From Flavobacterium sp. (GTDB lineage Bacteria; Bacteroidota; Bacteroidia; Flavobacteriales; Flavobacteriaceae), in NCBI RefSeq assembly GCF_029945805.1, contig NZ_JAQSDH010000042.1:62001-126000 (forward strand): a stretch of DNA of 64,000 nt, in the 5' to 3' direction. The first letter of the stretch is position 1. Every line of letters starts with the position of its first letter. Shown here in pieces: positions 32,819 to 42,901 of this stretch. Below the pieces are notes generated by a model. That model did no database searches. It saw only the letters and a program-made list of their open reading frames with translations, and was not told the DNA's origin. The position numbers and the translations under genes are program-made.

Positions 32819-35608
32819 ATGATTATAAAAGATATTTCTACTCTTGAACCAAAGAAAAACATCTTGATAAAAGGCGCCGCTATTCATAATTTAAAAAATC
32901 TTGATGTAGCCATTCCGCGAAATAAATTGGTGGTTATTACTGGACTTTCAGGATCGGGAAAATCAAGCTTGGCATTCGATACTTTGTATGCTGAAGGTCA
33001 ACGACGCTATGTTGAAAGTCTATCTTCTTATGCACGCCAGTTTTTGGGAAGATTAGACAAACCAAAAGTAGAATACATTAAAGGTATTGCTCCCGCTATT
33101 GCTATTGAACAAAAGGTAAATACCACCAACGCGCGTTCCACCGTAGGAACTTCTACTGAAATATACGATTACTTAAAATTACTTTTTGCTCGAATTGGTA
33201 AAACATTCTCCCCTATTTCTGGAAATGAAGTTAGAAAGGATACGGTTTCGGATGTAATGAATATTGTGAAAACTTTTCCGATAGACAGCAAGTGGCTGCT
33301 GTTATCACCAATTCATCTTGAAGAAGGAAGAAAATTAGAGGACAAACTTAAAGTGTTGTTGCAGCAAGGTTTTGCGCGCATTTTAGTCGATAACGAAATG
33401 GTTCGATTAGATGAATTGGAGCAACATTCGTTAAACAACAAGGATATTCTTTTAATCATTGACAGAATTATTGTAAAGGAAGAAGAAGAATTCTATAATC
33501 GTTTGGCTGATGCTACTCAGACTGCTTTCTTTGAAGGCAAAGGCGTTTGTTATCTACAAGATTTAGACACTAATAATCGTTTGGAATTCAGTGCTAATTT
33601 TGAACTTGACGGCATTATGTTCTTAGAACCAAACGTGCATTTATTTAGTTTTAACAATCCATACGGTGCTTGTCCAACTTGTGAAGGTTACGGAAATATT
33701 ATCGGAATTGATTCAGAATTAGTGATACCCAACACGGCCCTTTCTGTTTATGAAAACGCTATTTTTCCATGGCGAGGCGAAAGTATGAGTTGGTACCGGG
33801 ATCAATTGGTAAACAACGCCTACAAGTTTGATTTTCCTATTCACAAGCCTTATTTCGAATTAACAGAGGTACAAAAAGACTTGATTTGGAAAGGAAACAC
33901 TTATTTCACGGGACTTGACGATTTCTTTACGGAATTAGAATCCAAGAATTATAAAATTCAGAATCGTGTAATGCTTTCCCGTTACCGTGGAAAAACTAAA
34001 TGTCCAACGTGCAAAGGAAAGCGTTTGCGAAAAGAAGCTACTTATATAACGGTTGGTGGAAAAACAATTTCGGATTTGGTCGATCTTTCTATCAAACGAT
34101 TGATTCCTTTTTTTAAAGAATTAGAACTTTCTGAATACGATCAAAAAGTATCCAAACGCCTTTTAATAGAAATCAATAGCCGACTTACCTTTTTGAGCGA
34201 TGTTGGTTTGGATTACCTAACTTTAAATAGAAATTCGGCAACACTTTCAGGCGGTGAATCGCAGCGCATCAATTTGGCCACTTCATTAGGAAGTAGTTTG
34301 GTGGGTTCCATGTACATTTTAGATGAACCCAGCATCGGTTTACACCCAAAAGATACCGAGCGATTAATTAAAGTTTTGAAAAATTTGCGTGATTTAGGCA
34401 ATACTGTTATTGTAGTAGAACACGATGAAGATATTATGAAAGCGGCGGATCGGATTATTGATATTGGTCCTGAGGCGGGAACTTTTGGTGGCGAATTGGT
34501 TGCTGAAGGAAATTTTGATGAAATTTTGAAAGCGGATTCCTTGACAGCAAAATATCTGAATGGCCAACTCGAAATTTCGGTTCCGAAGAAACGCAGAACT
34601 TCTAAGAATTTTATCGAAATAAAAGGCGCAAGAGAAAACAATCTTCAGAATGTAGATGTAGTTTTTCCATTAGAATGTTTAACCGTAATTAGCGGCGTTT
34701 CAGGAAGTGGAAAAAGTACCTTAGTGAAGAAAATATTATTTCCGGCCGTGCAAAAAAAGATTGAAGGCATTGGAGAAAAAGCCGGACAGTTCTCTGAATT
34801 AGGCGGAAGTTTTTCACATATAAAACACATTGAATACGTTGACCAAAACCCTATTGGAAGAAGTTCTCGTTCAAATCCAGTGACTTATATCAAAGCTTAC
34901 GATGATATTCGTGATTTGTATTCTAAAGAAAAACTTTCTAAAGTTCGTAGTTATCAAGCAAAGCATTTCTCTTTTAATGTGGATGGCGGACGTTGTGAAA
35001 CCTGTAAAGGCGAAGGATCTATAAATGTAGAGATGGTTTTTATGGCGGATGTTTCGTTGCCTTGTGAAACTTGTGGAGGAAAACGGTTCAAAAAAGAAGT
35101 CTTAGAAGTTCAATTCGAAGGTAAAAACATTGACAACATACTGACAATGACAATTAATGATGCCATAACTTTTTTTGCTGAAAATAAACAAACAAAAATC
35201 ACTCAAAAATTACAACCACTTCAAGACGTTGGTTTGGGCTATGTTCAATTGGGACAATCCTCTTCAACCCTTTCTGGTGGTGAGGCGCAACGTATCAAAC
35301 TTGCTTCATTTTTAGTAAAAGGTGTTACTAAGGAAAAAGCTTTGTTTGTTTTTGACGAACCAACGACAGGTTTGCATTTTCATGACATCAAAAAACTATT
35401 GGCTTCCTTTGACGCCTTGATAGATAAAGGACATTCGATTATTGTTATTGAGCACAATCTGGATTTGATAAAATGTGCCGACTGGCTTATTGATTTAGGT
35501 CCGGAAGGTGGAGAAAATGGTGGCCAAATTTTAGCTGTAGGAACTCCTGAACAAGTTGCTAAAAATAAGGAATCTGTAACGGGACAATATCTGAAAGATA
35601 AATTATAA
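32819..35608 (+). CDS. uvrA: UvrA, excinuclease ABC subunit A
   Basis: This 929-residue DNA-damage-recognition ATPase works with UvrB and UvrC in nucleotide excision repair. It has two ABC ATPase halves: Walker A at 42-50 (GLSGSGKSS) and again near 625 (GVSGSGKST), signatures LSGGESQR and LSGGEAQR, and Walker B segments LDEPSIGLHP and FDEPTTGLHF. The zinc-finger cysteine pairs are present (CPTCEGYG, CPTCKGKR, CETCKGEG, CETCGGKR). The UvrB-binding RRYVESLSSYARQFL stretch is intact. It is full length and monocistronic between its own promoter and a terminator. Confidence 0.97.
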   Translation: MIIKDISTLEPKKNILIKGAAIHNLKNLDVAIPRNKLVVITGLSGSGKSSLAFDTLYAEGQRRYVESLSSYARQFLGRLDKPKVEYIKGIAPAIAIEQKVNTTNARSTVGTSTEIYDYLKLLFARIGKTFSPISGNEVRKDTVSDVMNIVKTFPIDSKWLLLSPIHLEEGRKLEDKLKVLLQQGFARILVDNEMVRLDELEQHSLNNKDILLIIDRIIVKEEEEFYNRLADATQTAFFEGKGVCYLQDLDTNNRLEFSANFELDGIMFLEPNVHLFSFNNPYGACPTCEGYGNIIGIDSELVIPNTALSVYENAIFPWRGESMSWYRDQLVNNAYKFDFPIHKPYFELTEVQKDLIWKGNTYFTGLDDFFTELESKNYKIQNRVMLSRYRGKTKCPTCKGKRLRKEATYITVGGKTISDLVDLSIKRLIPFFKELELSEYDQKVSKRLLIEINSRLTFLSDVGLDYLTLNRNSATLSGGESQRINLATSLGSSLVGSMYILDEPSIGLHPKDTERLIKVLKNLRDLGNTVIVVEHDEDIMKAADRIIDIGPEAGTFGGELVAEGNFDEILKADSLTAKYLNGQLEISVPKKRRTSKNFIEIKGARENNLQNVDVVFPLECLTVISGVSGSGKSTLVKKILFPAVQKKIEGIGEKAGQFSELGGSFSHIKHIEYVDQNPIGRSSRSNPVTYIKAYDDIRDLYSKEKLSKVRSYQAKHFSFNVDGGRCETCKGEGSINVEMVFMADVSLPCETCGGKRFKKEVLEVQFEGKNIDNILTMTINDAITFFAENKQTKITQKLQPLQDVGLGYVQLGQSSSTLSGGEAQRIKLASFLVKGVTKEKALFVFDEPTTGLHFHDIKKLLASFDALIDKGHSIIVIEHNLDLIKCADWLIDLGPEGGENGGQILAVGTPEQVAKNKESVTGQYLKDKL

Positions 35609-35613
35609 AACTT

Positions 35614-35641
35614 AAAAAGCCTCAAGTAATCGAGGCTTTTT
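35614..35641 (+). terminator. Intrinsic terminator after uvrA
   Basis: AAAAAGCCTC and GAGGCTTTTT form a 10-base stem with an 8-base loop and a T run. It also faces the convergent M28 peptidase gene and may stop both. Confidence 0.9.
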
Positions 35642-35656
35642 ATTAAGATAATTATA

Positions 35657-36847
35657 TTATTCTATTATAATTTTTTTTGTAATTCTTTGTGTGTCAGTTT
35701 GTAAAACCGCTAAGTACATTGCTTTAGGTAAACCGTTTAAAGGTATTGATTCTATTAGATTTGCATCTTCAATTTCTTTTTTAAGAACTTCCTTTCCATT
35801 CATATCATAGATAGTAAATGAGTATTTTATTTCTTTAATGCTTCCTAAATTGATGTTTAAGGTGTCTTTGGCCGGACTTGGATAAAAACTTACCTGCTTA
35901 GTTTGCTCATATTCAGTAGTAGTTAACGTTGATGTTGCGGCAACGGAAAAGTGCATTGTTGCACCAATAAGTGCTTTGGCTACATTGAAATTGTAAACCG
36001 GATCCATATTAATTAACAAATCTGAATTAGTATGTTTATGTGTAGTTTCATTGGTTTCAAATAAACCAGTTATAATTTCGTTATTGCTTTGAAACGACAT
36101 ATAATCAGACGCGTAAGCGTACGACAGCTCAGTATTTAACGGCGAATATAATCCAACACAGTTTATCAATTGATTAGTCATTATACTGGACTGAGCATTG
36201 TTTGTAGAAGGCGCATTATTGGTATCTCTTTCACAGGTTAAGGTATTATTATCTAAACCTGCAACACCGCCAACTTCATCTATATTGATTACCAAACGAA
36301 TATCCATTTTTGGTGTAGTTCCATTTACGACGGCACTTACATAATGCTTGCTTCCAAACAAACCATCTTCTTCCCCACTGAAATTGATGAATTTTATGGA
36401 ATATTCTGTTGGAATATTTTGCAACAAACGCGCTGTTTCTAATATAGAAACCAAACCGCTACCGTTATCATTAGTTCCTGTTCCACCAATAGAATCGTAA
36501 TGACCACAAACAATTATGTAGGTATTTGGATAAACCGTGCCGACTTTGGTTACAATTAAGTTTTTACAAACGGCTGGTGAACCAGAATAGGTATACGAGT
36601 CTTCCTGAATCTGACTTGCAGTATATCCAAAAGCCAAATATTTATCCTTAAGCCAATTCAAGGTATTTTGCAAGGAACTGGTTCCTCTTCGTTTTAATCC
36701 AAGAGCTTCATAGGCTGTTAAGTTGGTAGTTATATTTGTTTGCGAACATTGGCCAACCACTGAATCGTAATAAGGAATGAATTCCTGACTAAAACTGTTT
36801 AACGTTACCAACACAAAAGAAAATGAAAATAGTAGGTTTTTCATCAT
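35657..36847 (-). CDS. Secreted M28-family metallopeptidase with T9SS domain
   Basis: This 396-residue protein is taken from the ATG at 36847, which directly precedes a signal peptide ending LNSFSQ; a longer frame starts at 36874. The M28 zinc aminopeptidase domain carries VCGHYDSIG (first His and Asp), GTNDNGSG, GEEDGLFGS (Glu-Glu) and INIDEVGG (Asp), with a late THKH histidine. A T9SS sorting domain follows (about 320-396), opening SFYPSPAKDTLNI and ending TKKIIIE. It is therefore secreted or surface-attached and probably feeds on peptides. TACATTTG (36879-36872, minus strand) is a candidate -7 element. Confidence 0.92.
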   Translation of the reverse strand: MMKNLLFSFSFVLVTLNSFSQEFIPYYDSVVGQCSQTNITTNLTAYEALGLKRRGTSSLQNTLNWLKDKYLAFGYTASQIQEDSYTYSGSPAVCKNLIVTKVGTVYPNTYIIVCGHYDSIGGTGTNDNGSGLVSILETARLLQNIPTEYSIKFINFSGEEDGLFGSKHYVSAVVNGTTPKMDIRLVINIDEVGGVAGLDNNTLTCERDTNNAPSTNNAQSSIMTNQLINCVGLYSPLNTELSYAYASDYMSFQSNNEIITGLFETNETTHKHTNSDLLINMDPVYNFNVAKALIGATMHFSVAATSTLTTTEYEQTKQVSFYPSPAKDTLNINLGSIKEIKYSFTIYDMNGKEVLKKEIEDANLIESIPLNGLPKAMYLAVLQTDTQRITKKIIIE

Positions 36848-36871
36848 TGTATATTTGATTTTAAATCTGTC

Positions 36872-36879
36872 CAAATGTA
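36872..36879 (-). promoter_or_regulatory. Candidate -7 element for the M28 peptidase gene
   Basis: Minus-strand TACATTTG matches TAnnTTTG. A TTG lies 15 bases upstream, slightly short of the usual spacing. Confidence 0.4.
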
Positions 36880-37107
36880 ATCAAAAAACAGTAACAATTT
36901 TAAGTGCTAAAATTATTTAACATCTGTTTGCTTAAAAGAAACGATAGTAAACTGCTGAATATCTATTGTTTAATTTACATTAATCAAACCTTAAGAATTT
37001 ATTTTGGTATTATGGCACGTCATTTGAAATACGCCTATCAACAAAATTATTTTGTTCGAAGAAGCTGAAAATCGAAATAGTAAGCAAAAAACTCAAATTA
37101 GAACATC

Positions 37108-37752
37108 ATGAAAAAAATTACCCTTTTAGTAGCTACTATTTTACTAGTTGGAAATGTAGCGAAAGCATCAGAAGTAACTCGAAATTCTGGTGAAGAAAAA
37201 AGAATGACATACCGCTTTGATGAGCCGATTTCATTTACAGAAAGAGATATTGAGTTTTTCGTTTTCCCAAATGGAGAATTTGATTTCAACACACGTCCGG
37301 AAGATAGTCAAGGCGACTACTTTTATAAAACTGCTGGAAGAAGAGTATCAAAAGCATCAATAAATAGAGGTCCCGTAAATTACGGTGTTCGTATTGAACA
37401 TGATAGTTTTGGTAGAGTTAGAAGAATTGGTAACACGTTTATCAATTATGATAGCAGAGATAGAGTAAACCGAATTGGAACAGTTTATATGAGGTACAAC
37501 CGAACAGCACTGGTACAAATTGGTGGAATGCAAATTGTTTACAACCGTCGTGGTGATATTGTGGATTTGGTTGGAAATGTAAAAGGCCGTGGAAAGTACG
37601 GATACGTATACAACAATAGCTTTAATGACAGTAGCAATTACAATAGCAGTAACAATTATAATAGCAATTATACAGCATCAAACGTTAACAATACTGATTA
37701 TTACTATTATAAAGCTGATGGGACAAAAGCAGTAATTGAAGATAAAAAATAA
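37108..37752 (+). CDS. Secreted Flavobacteria protein of unknown function
   Basis: This 214-residue protein has a signal peptide ending NVAKAS. The mature part has a repeated strand pattern with R-x-x-R-I-G/N units (VRRIGNTFINYD, VNRIGTVYMRYN), suggesting a small beta-solenoid or YD-like fold. The C-terminal ~45 residues are Asn/Ser/Tyr-rich and low in complexity, ending with a charged tail. I do not recognise a functional family. It has its own upstream region and a downstream terminator and appears monocistronic. Confidence 0.75.
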   Translation: MKKITLLVATILLVGNVAKASEVTRNSGEEKRMTYRFDEPISFTERDIEFFVFPNGEFDFNTRPEDSQGDYFYKTAGRRVSKASINRGPVNYGVRIEHDSFGRVRRIGNTFINYDSRDRVNRIGTVYMRYNRTALVQIGGMQIVYNRRGDIVDLVGNVKGRGKYGYVYNNSFNDSSNYNSSNNYNSNYTASNVNNTDYYYYKADGTKAVIEDKK

Positions 37753-37794
37753 GGTTTGGTTAAGTTAAAGATGGATTGGTTAGGTTTTGATGAA

Positions 37795-37831
37795 AAAATC
37801 CCGCAAAGTGTAAAAACGATGCGGGATTTTT
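37795..37831. terminator. Bidirectional terminator between 37752 and the MFS gene
   Basis: AAAATCCCGCA (37795-37805) pairs with TGCGGGATTTT (37820-37830). A and T runs on either side allow action on both converging transcripts. Confidence 0.85.
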
Positions 37832-37850
37832 AGTTTATGTAGTAGTGAAA

Positions 37851-39287
37851 TTAATGTCCACCACTAATTTTTTTATCAAAATCAATTCCTTGATTTTTTA
37901 ATATTCCAGTAACTTTCCATGCGTAGAATGCTAAATACAAAAAACAAGCAACACCAACAACGTAACTAATATGAATATTAGATAAATCAGCAATATAACC
38001 TTGTAACCAACTTATAATTCCGCCACCCATAATCATCATAATCAAAAAGCTACTTCCTTGGCTTGTATGTTTTCCTAATCCACTAATTGCTAAAGTAAAA
38101 ATACAAGGCCATAAAGTGCTGCAAAACAATCCAACAGATGTAAATGCGTATACACTTGTCATTCCATCGGTTGACATTCCTATTAATAAAGCTAAAATAC
38201 CGCAGCATGAGAAAATTAATAACATTCGAGCTGGATTTCCTTTACTCGCCATGTCAGCAAAAATCAAAACTAAGATGATCAATCCATAAATGTAAAATGG
38301 AGTTAAATCATGATTCATAAATTTGTTAACTCCAAGAAAAATGCCGAAAGCTAAATAAGGAGCAACGAAACGAAGAATCTTTTGAGTATTCATATTATCC
38401 GTGAAAGCTTCCACTGCTCCAGTCCAACGTCCAATCATTAAACTTGCCCAATACAACGAAATAAATGGCGCAACATCTTTAGTCATAAATCCTAAATTCT
38501 TTTCCATATAAGCAGGTAAATTACTCGCAGTTGATACTTCTACTCCAACATAAACGAAGATACCAATCATACCCAAAATCAATTGCGGATATTTTAAGGC
38601 TGAACTTCTTGAGTTATTTTCCTGGCCTTCATCTTCAACTACAGCGACTGGTTTATCTGGTAATGAAGACATTTTTAATAAAACAGCTACGATTAAAAAA
38701 GCCGCACCTAATATTAAATAAGGAATTTTGACACTTTCAATACTCATATCTGTATTTCCTGATGTAGCTGAACCAAAAATAGCAAAACTCACAATCAGTG
38801 GTCCAATAGTTGTTCCTAAATTATTGATTCCACCAGCCATTGTCAATCGTTGTGAACCCGTTTTTATTGGACCCAAAGCGATCGCTAATGGATTTGCAAC
38901 CGTTTGTTGTAACGAAAATCCCAATGCAACTATGAAAAGTGCTGATAACATTAAAGGAAAGGAATGCATATTGGCCGCAGGATAAAATAGTAAAGTTCCC
39001 AGAGCAGAAATTGTTAGTCCTAATGCCAAAGAGTTTTTATATCCAATTCTATTAATCAAATCGCCTTTGGTTAAATATGAAATAATCATGTAAATAATGG
39101 ATCCAACCGTGTACGCTACATAAAATGCAACGGATACAAGTTGGCTTTCTCCTTGTGTCAAATTGAATGCTTTTTTGAAAACGGGAATTAAAATGTCGTT
39201 ACTAGCGGCAACAAATCCCCAAAAGAAAAATACGGTAGCAAGCGGAATAAACTGTGCCCAATTTGTTTTTTGGTTTAATGAACTCAT
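37851..39287 (-). CDS. Sugar MFS transporter (FucP/glucose-galactose type)
   Basis: This 478-residue transporter has about twelve transmembrane helices. The N-terminal FFFWGFVAASNDILIPVF and the SLQQTVANPLAIALGP helix are hallmarks of the FucP/GluP branch of the major facilitator superfamily, which imports hexoses or N-acetylhexosamines by proton symport. The GH97 alpha-glucosidase gene lies 26 bases upstream in the same direction, so imported glucose or another product of that enzyme is the plausible substrate (inference). Confidence 0.9.
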   Translation of the reverse strand: MSSLNQKTNWAQFIPLATVFFFWGFVAASNDILIPVFKKAFNLTQGESQLVSVAFYVAYTVGSIIYMIISYLTKGDLINRIGYKNSLALGLTISALGTLLFYPAANMHSFPLMLSALFIVALGFSLQQTVANPLAIALGPIKTGSQRLTMAGGINNLGTTIGPLIVSFAIFGSATSGNTDMSIESVKIPYLILGAAFLIVAVLLKMSSLPDKPVAVVEDEGQENNSRSSALKYPQLILGMIGIFVYVGVEVSTASNLPAYMEKNLGFMTKDVAPFISLYWASLMIGRWTGAVEAFTDNMNTQKILRFVAPYLAFGIFLGVNKFMNHDLTPFYIYGLIILVLIFADMASKGNPARMLLIFSCCGILALLIGMSTDGMTSVYAFTSVGLFCSTLWPCIFTLAISGLGKHTSQGSSFLIMMIMGGGIISWLQGYIADLSNIHISYVVGVACFLYLAFYAWKVTGILKNQGIDFDKKISGGH

Positions 39288-39313
39288 AATTTTTTGGTTA
39301 GTTGGTTTATTTT

Positions 39314-41410
39314 TTATTGTATTGGTTTAAAACTGATGGCCGTTCCGCCACCTTTAGCCAAATGTAATTTAATTTTCGACTTTGATGTGACTTGTATAGT
39401 TTTTATAGCATACGATTTTGGATTATTTTTCCAATCTGCATCTGCACCATCCTGATAAACAATAGCTTGATATTTTTTATTTGGAGAAAGAAAATCCAGC
39501 TTGATTTCTGTATCACGTTCATTTTCATCCGTAATCGAACCTAAAAACCAGTTTTCTGATTGTTTATCCTTACGTGCAACAGTTAAATAATCGCCAGGCT
39601 CTGCTTCTAAATAACGACTTTCTTGCCAATCAACTGCCACATCTTTTATAAACTGAAAGGCATCCATATGCTGCTCGTAATTCTCAGGCAAATCAGCTGC
39701 CATTTGCAATGGAGAATACATGGTAACATATAATGCCAATTGTTTTGCCAAAGTCGTATGCACTTGTTCTGTTTTCTTCGGATCGTAAGCGCTCATTTTG
39801 ATTTCAAATATTCCTGGAGTATAATCCATTGGTCCACCCAATAATCTGGTGAAGGGTAAAATGGTTTCATGCATTGGCGGATTTCCCGTGCTCCATGCAT
39901 TGAATTCGTTACCTCTTGCCGATTCGGCCGCAATATAGTTTGGATACGTTCTGCTGTAACCTGTTGGACGCGAACTTTCATGCGAATTGACCATCAGCTT
40001 ATACTCTGCAAATCGTCGTGCAACAAAGTTAAAATGATTTACCATCACTTGTCCGTCATGAAATTCGCCACGTGGAATTATTCGGCCCACATATCCCGTT
40101 TTTGCTGCAGGATAGCCGTATTCTTTCATCAAATTTAAGGCTCGATCCAAATGTCTTTCAAAATTCCCAACGGAAGCTGAAGTCTCCTGATGCATAATCA
40201 TCTTGATCCCTTTTGATTTTGCGTAATCGTTTACTGCTTTCAAATCAAAATCAGGATAAGGCGTGGTGAAATCAAAAACGTCTTCTTTCCAATTGCCAAA
40301 CCAATCTTCCCAACCTACATTCCAACCTTCTACTAAAACGCCATCGAAACCATTTTTGGCCGCAAAGTCAATATACCGTTTTGTGTTTTCAGTTGTTGCT
40401 CCGTGTTTTCCACTTGGTTTTAATTGTCCATCGGCTGCATTTTGTGCATTTTGTGAACCTGCATAATCCCAAGTTGATTTTCCAACGTGCATTTCCCACC
40501 AAATCCCAACATACTTCATCGGCTTAATCCAAGAAGTATCTTCAATTTTACAAGGTTCGTTTAGGTTTAAAATCATTTTCGAGGCTACAATATTTCGTGC
40601 ATCATCACTAACCATAATGGTTCTCCATGGCGAAATGCATGGTACTTGCAAATAAGCTTTAGCACCGATGGCATTAGGAACCAAACGAGAAGTCAGTTTA
40701 TATTCATTGGGAACTAAATCCAAATGCATAACGGGATAATTCACCACCGCAGCTTCAAAAATATTTAGATATACTCCCTCTGCCGTTTTCATCATTAACG
40801 GTGATTGTACAACGTATTTACCAACAATACTTTTAAGTGCGATACCATTATTCATATCAACATTTTCGGAATTAATTTCAGAAAATTTAGTTTCCATGTA
40901 TGGATATTCCTGACTGTCAAAATCACCCGGAAGCCAAAACGCTTTGTGATTTCCGGTTAAATTAAATTCTGATTTTTCATCCGAAATAATAAAATAATTC
41001 AAATTGGGCTGTTTTGGAAAGTCATAACGAAAAGCGACACCTTCATCATAAACTTTAAAAATAATATTCATTTTTCGGTCTGACAATGGCTGATAAAGTT
41101 CAATTGTCAATTCGTTGTAATTATTTTTAATGTTAGATTGTTCGCCTAAAACGGGTTGCCAAATTTCATTAACCGTTTTTGTGGTTGTATTGACAATCGT
41201 AAAATTTGCATCTAAGTCCCTACTAGCTTTGAGTTTTAAACCCAAATAACTTTTAAGTATAACCAACTTTTTTTTATACAAAACTTCATAAGTGGGTTTT
41301 CCCTCAAATAAAGAAAAATTAAGTGTAATTTCTTTGGATGGTGATTGCACCGTTTGAGAAATCGTAGGCAGTGCATATAGAAATAAACTGAATAGTAGAA
41401 TGCTTTTCAT
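39314..41410 (-). CDS. GH97 alpha-glucosidase (SusB-like, inverting type)
   Basis: This 698-residue protein has a signal peptide ending LPTISQ and is periplasmic. An N-terminal beta-super-sandwich (~20-290) precedes a TIM barrel (~295-590) and a C-terminal beta domain. Glutamates E409 (HQETSA), E478 (NSHESSRPTG) and E496 (AAESARG) match the three acidic residues of Bacteroides SusB. The 69-residue spacing between the first two is the same, and this points to inverting alpha-glucosidase rather than the retaining alpha-galactosidase branch. The MFS transporter gene lies immediately downstream, so both probably serve maltodextrin use. No SusC/SusD genes accompany it. Confidence 0.92.
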   Translation of the reverse strand: MKSILLFSLFLYALPTISQTVQSPSKEITLNFSLFEGKPTYEVLYKKKLVILKSYLGLKLKASRDLDANFTIVNTTTKTVNEIWQPVLGEQSNIKNNYNELTIELYQPLSDRKMNIIFKVYDEGVAFRYDFPKQPNLNYFIISDEKSEFNLTGNHKAFWLPGDFDSQEYPYMETKFSEINSENVDMNNGIALKSIVGKYVVQSPLMMKTAEGVYLNIFEAAVVNYPVMHLDLVPNEYKLTSRLVPNAIGAKAYLQVPCISPWRTIMVSDDARNIVASKMILNLNEPCKIEDTSWIKPMKYVGIWWEMHVGKSTWDYAGSQNAQNAADGQLKPSGKHGATTENTKRYIDFAAKNGFDGVLVEGWNVGWEDWFGNWKEDVFDFTTPYPDFDLKAVNDYAKSKGIKMIMHQETSASVGNFERHLDRALNLMKEYGYPAAKTGYVGRIIPRGEFHDGQVMVNHFNFVARRFAEYKLMVNSHESSRPTGYSRTYPNYIAAESARGNEFNAWSTGNPPMHETILPFTRLLGGPMDYTPGIFEIKMSAYDPKKTEQVHTTLAKQLALYVTMYSPLQMAADLPENYEQHMDAFQFIKDVAVDWQESRYLEAEPGDYLTVARKDKQSENWFLGSITDENERDTEIKLDFLSPNKKYQAIVYQDGADADWKNNPKSYAIKTIQVTSKSKIKLHLAKGGGTAISFKPIQ

Positions 41411-41448
41411 GGAAAAAATTTCGCTAAATATACTAACTTTTTAAAAAC

Positions 41449-41474
41449 AAAAAATCCCGATTGCTCGAGATTTC
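41449..41474 (-). terminator. Probable terminator after the oxidoreductase gene
   Basis: On the minus strand AAATC-TCG and CG-GGATTT pair imperfectly around a short loop and lead into a T-rich run, seven bases after the stop at 41481. Confidence 0.6.
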
Positions 41475-41480
41475 AGTGTC

Positions 41481-42692
41481 TTATTTTCCGTCGACGTAAT
41501 CCTGAAGATAAGCAAAACGCTGCGTCAGTTTTCCGTTTTCGGTGATTTTGGCGCGTTGCAGAATTCCGTCTTTATCATTATTAAAAAATGCCGGAATCAC
41601 GTGTTCCATAAACATTTCTCCAAAACCTTCACTCGCATCTTTTGGTAATTCACAAGGCAAATTATCAACCGACATTACCATTATAGAACCTGGATGCGAA
41701 TATGGAACTTCCTTATTTTCACTTGGCAAATAGCCAAAAAACGGATCCGCAATTGTTGAAGCTTTTATGGTGCAAGCAATTGGTCCATCAACGTCACATG
41801 AAATATCGGCAACCACTTTTATTTTATTATCCGAGGCATTTAGCATTTCGCGGGTTAAGATATCTGGTGCAGCGTTTCCATGAAAATGTCCTGCCATAAA
41901 GATATCTGCTACTTTTGAAAAACGCTCAAAATTTGAAGTATATTCTTTTGGGTTTTTGTAGAAATCGCTATTGCTTTGCGCTACTGTTCCGTCAATTCGT
42001 TTGTTATAATCCAAAACGTCAATTTGCGTATAAACTGCTTCTGAATATATTTTGTTTAAGAAATCATCAGGAGAAACTTGTTTCAATTTCATTCCGTCAA
42101 GCATTTCCTTTGCGCCCATGCCGACTTTTCCATGACCCGTCAACACAATTTTGATGTTAGGCAAAATTTGTCTTTTCAAACGAATAATCAATTCTTCTTG
42201 ACTTGGAAGTGTTTCCGCTTTCGCCAAATTGAACAAGTCATATTTTATTCCAAATGCTCTGAAACCATTATAAGCACCCACAATTCCGGCATAGCGTCCA
42301 AAACCAATTAGTCTTCTGTTAGTGGCGTCAACGATAGTTTCGTGGTCGTACAATTCAATTTTTTTATCCAAAACAGCTCTTAGCAACTTTCTGTTGTGTA
42401 CTTGCTTTTTGATCGTATGTGAAAAGAAAAAATACTTCTTATTCGGAATTAAATACTCAACAGGAATTTCTTTTACACCAAAGAAAACATCACAATCTGA
42501 AACATCATCAACAACTTCAATTCCTAATTTTTCGTAAGCATCATCACTAAAAACTCGAATGTCCGAACGTTCCACTTTTATAATAGCTTCAGGATGTTCC
42601 TTTTGCAAACGAACTAATTCTTCTGGCGTGAAAACGACTCTTCTATCTGGTGGGTTTTTTCTTTCTTTTATAATTCCGAATTTCATTTGCAT
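41481..42692 (-). CDS. Alanine dehydrogenase/saccharopine dehydrogenase-like oxidoreductase
   Basis: This 403-residue cytoplasmic protein is taken from the ATG at 42692, two codons before MKFGIIKERK. The longer frame to 42749 adds 19 unconserved residues. The N-terminal segment (KERKNPPDRRVVFTPEEL) is the alanine dehydrogenase/PNT N-terminal domain. The C-terminal half holds a Rossmann-type motif, VLTGHGKVGMGA, and a conserved DISCDVDGPIACT segment typical of lysine-forming saccharopine dehydrogenases and their bacterial relatives. The substrate in Flavobacteria is not proven, so I give no gene symbol. Confidence 0.85.
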   Translation of the reverse strand: MQMKFGIIKERKNPPDRRVVFTPEELVRLQKEHPEAIIKVERSDIRVFSDDAYEKLGIEVVDDVSDCDVFFGVKEIPVEYLIPNKKYFFFSHTIKKQVHNRKLLRAVLDKKIELYDHETIVDATNRRLIGFGRYAGIVGAYNGFRAFGIKYDLFNLAKAETLPSQEELIIRLKRQILPNIKIVLTGHGKVGMGAKEMLDGMKLKQVSPDDFLNKIYSEAVYTQIDVLDYNKRIDGTVAQSNSDFYKNPKEYTSNFERFSKVADIFMAGHFHGNAAPDILTREMLNASDNKIKVVADISCDVDGPIACTIKASTIADPFFGYLPSENKEVPYSHPGSIMVMSVDNLPCELPKDASEGFGEMFMEHVIPAFFNNDKDGILQRAKITENGKLTQRFAYLQDYVDGK

Positions 42693-42875
42693 ATTTTTTA
42701 TGATGCCAAAAGTAACAGTAACGAAATCGTTTTCAAAGTTTTTTGCCAAAAATAACAGTTGATCCTTTTTGATGCGATTAGTCTGCCTTATGTATTAAAT
42801 GTTTGTTAAAAAAACATTGTGGAAAACGTGTTGATAGCTTTCCTAAAAAGTAATTCTATACCTTTATTGAATACT

Positions 42876-42883
42876 TATATTTG
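42876..42883 (+). promoter_or_regulatory. Candidate -7 element for the 42902 gene
   Basis: TATATTTG matches TAnnTTTG and lies 18 bases before the chosen ATG. It overlaps the TTG of a longer upstream frame and so argues against that start. Confidence 0.45.
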
Positions 42884-42901
42884 CGATTCAATACTATTAT
42901 A

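Noticed and set aside
34213..34641. 142-codon minus-strand ORF inside uvrA
   Set aside because: It lies antisense to the conserved ATPase domain of uvrA and has no start context or family features. It is a shadow of the real frame.
42881..42901. TTG start giving seven extra residues to the serine hydrolase
   Set aside because: The TTG belongs to the -7 element TATATTTG and the ATG at 42902 gives a proper lipoprotein signal.
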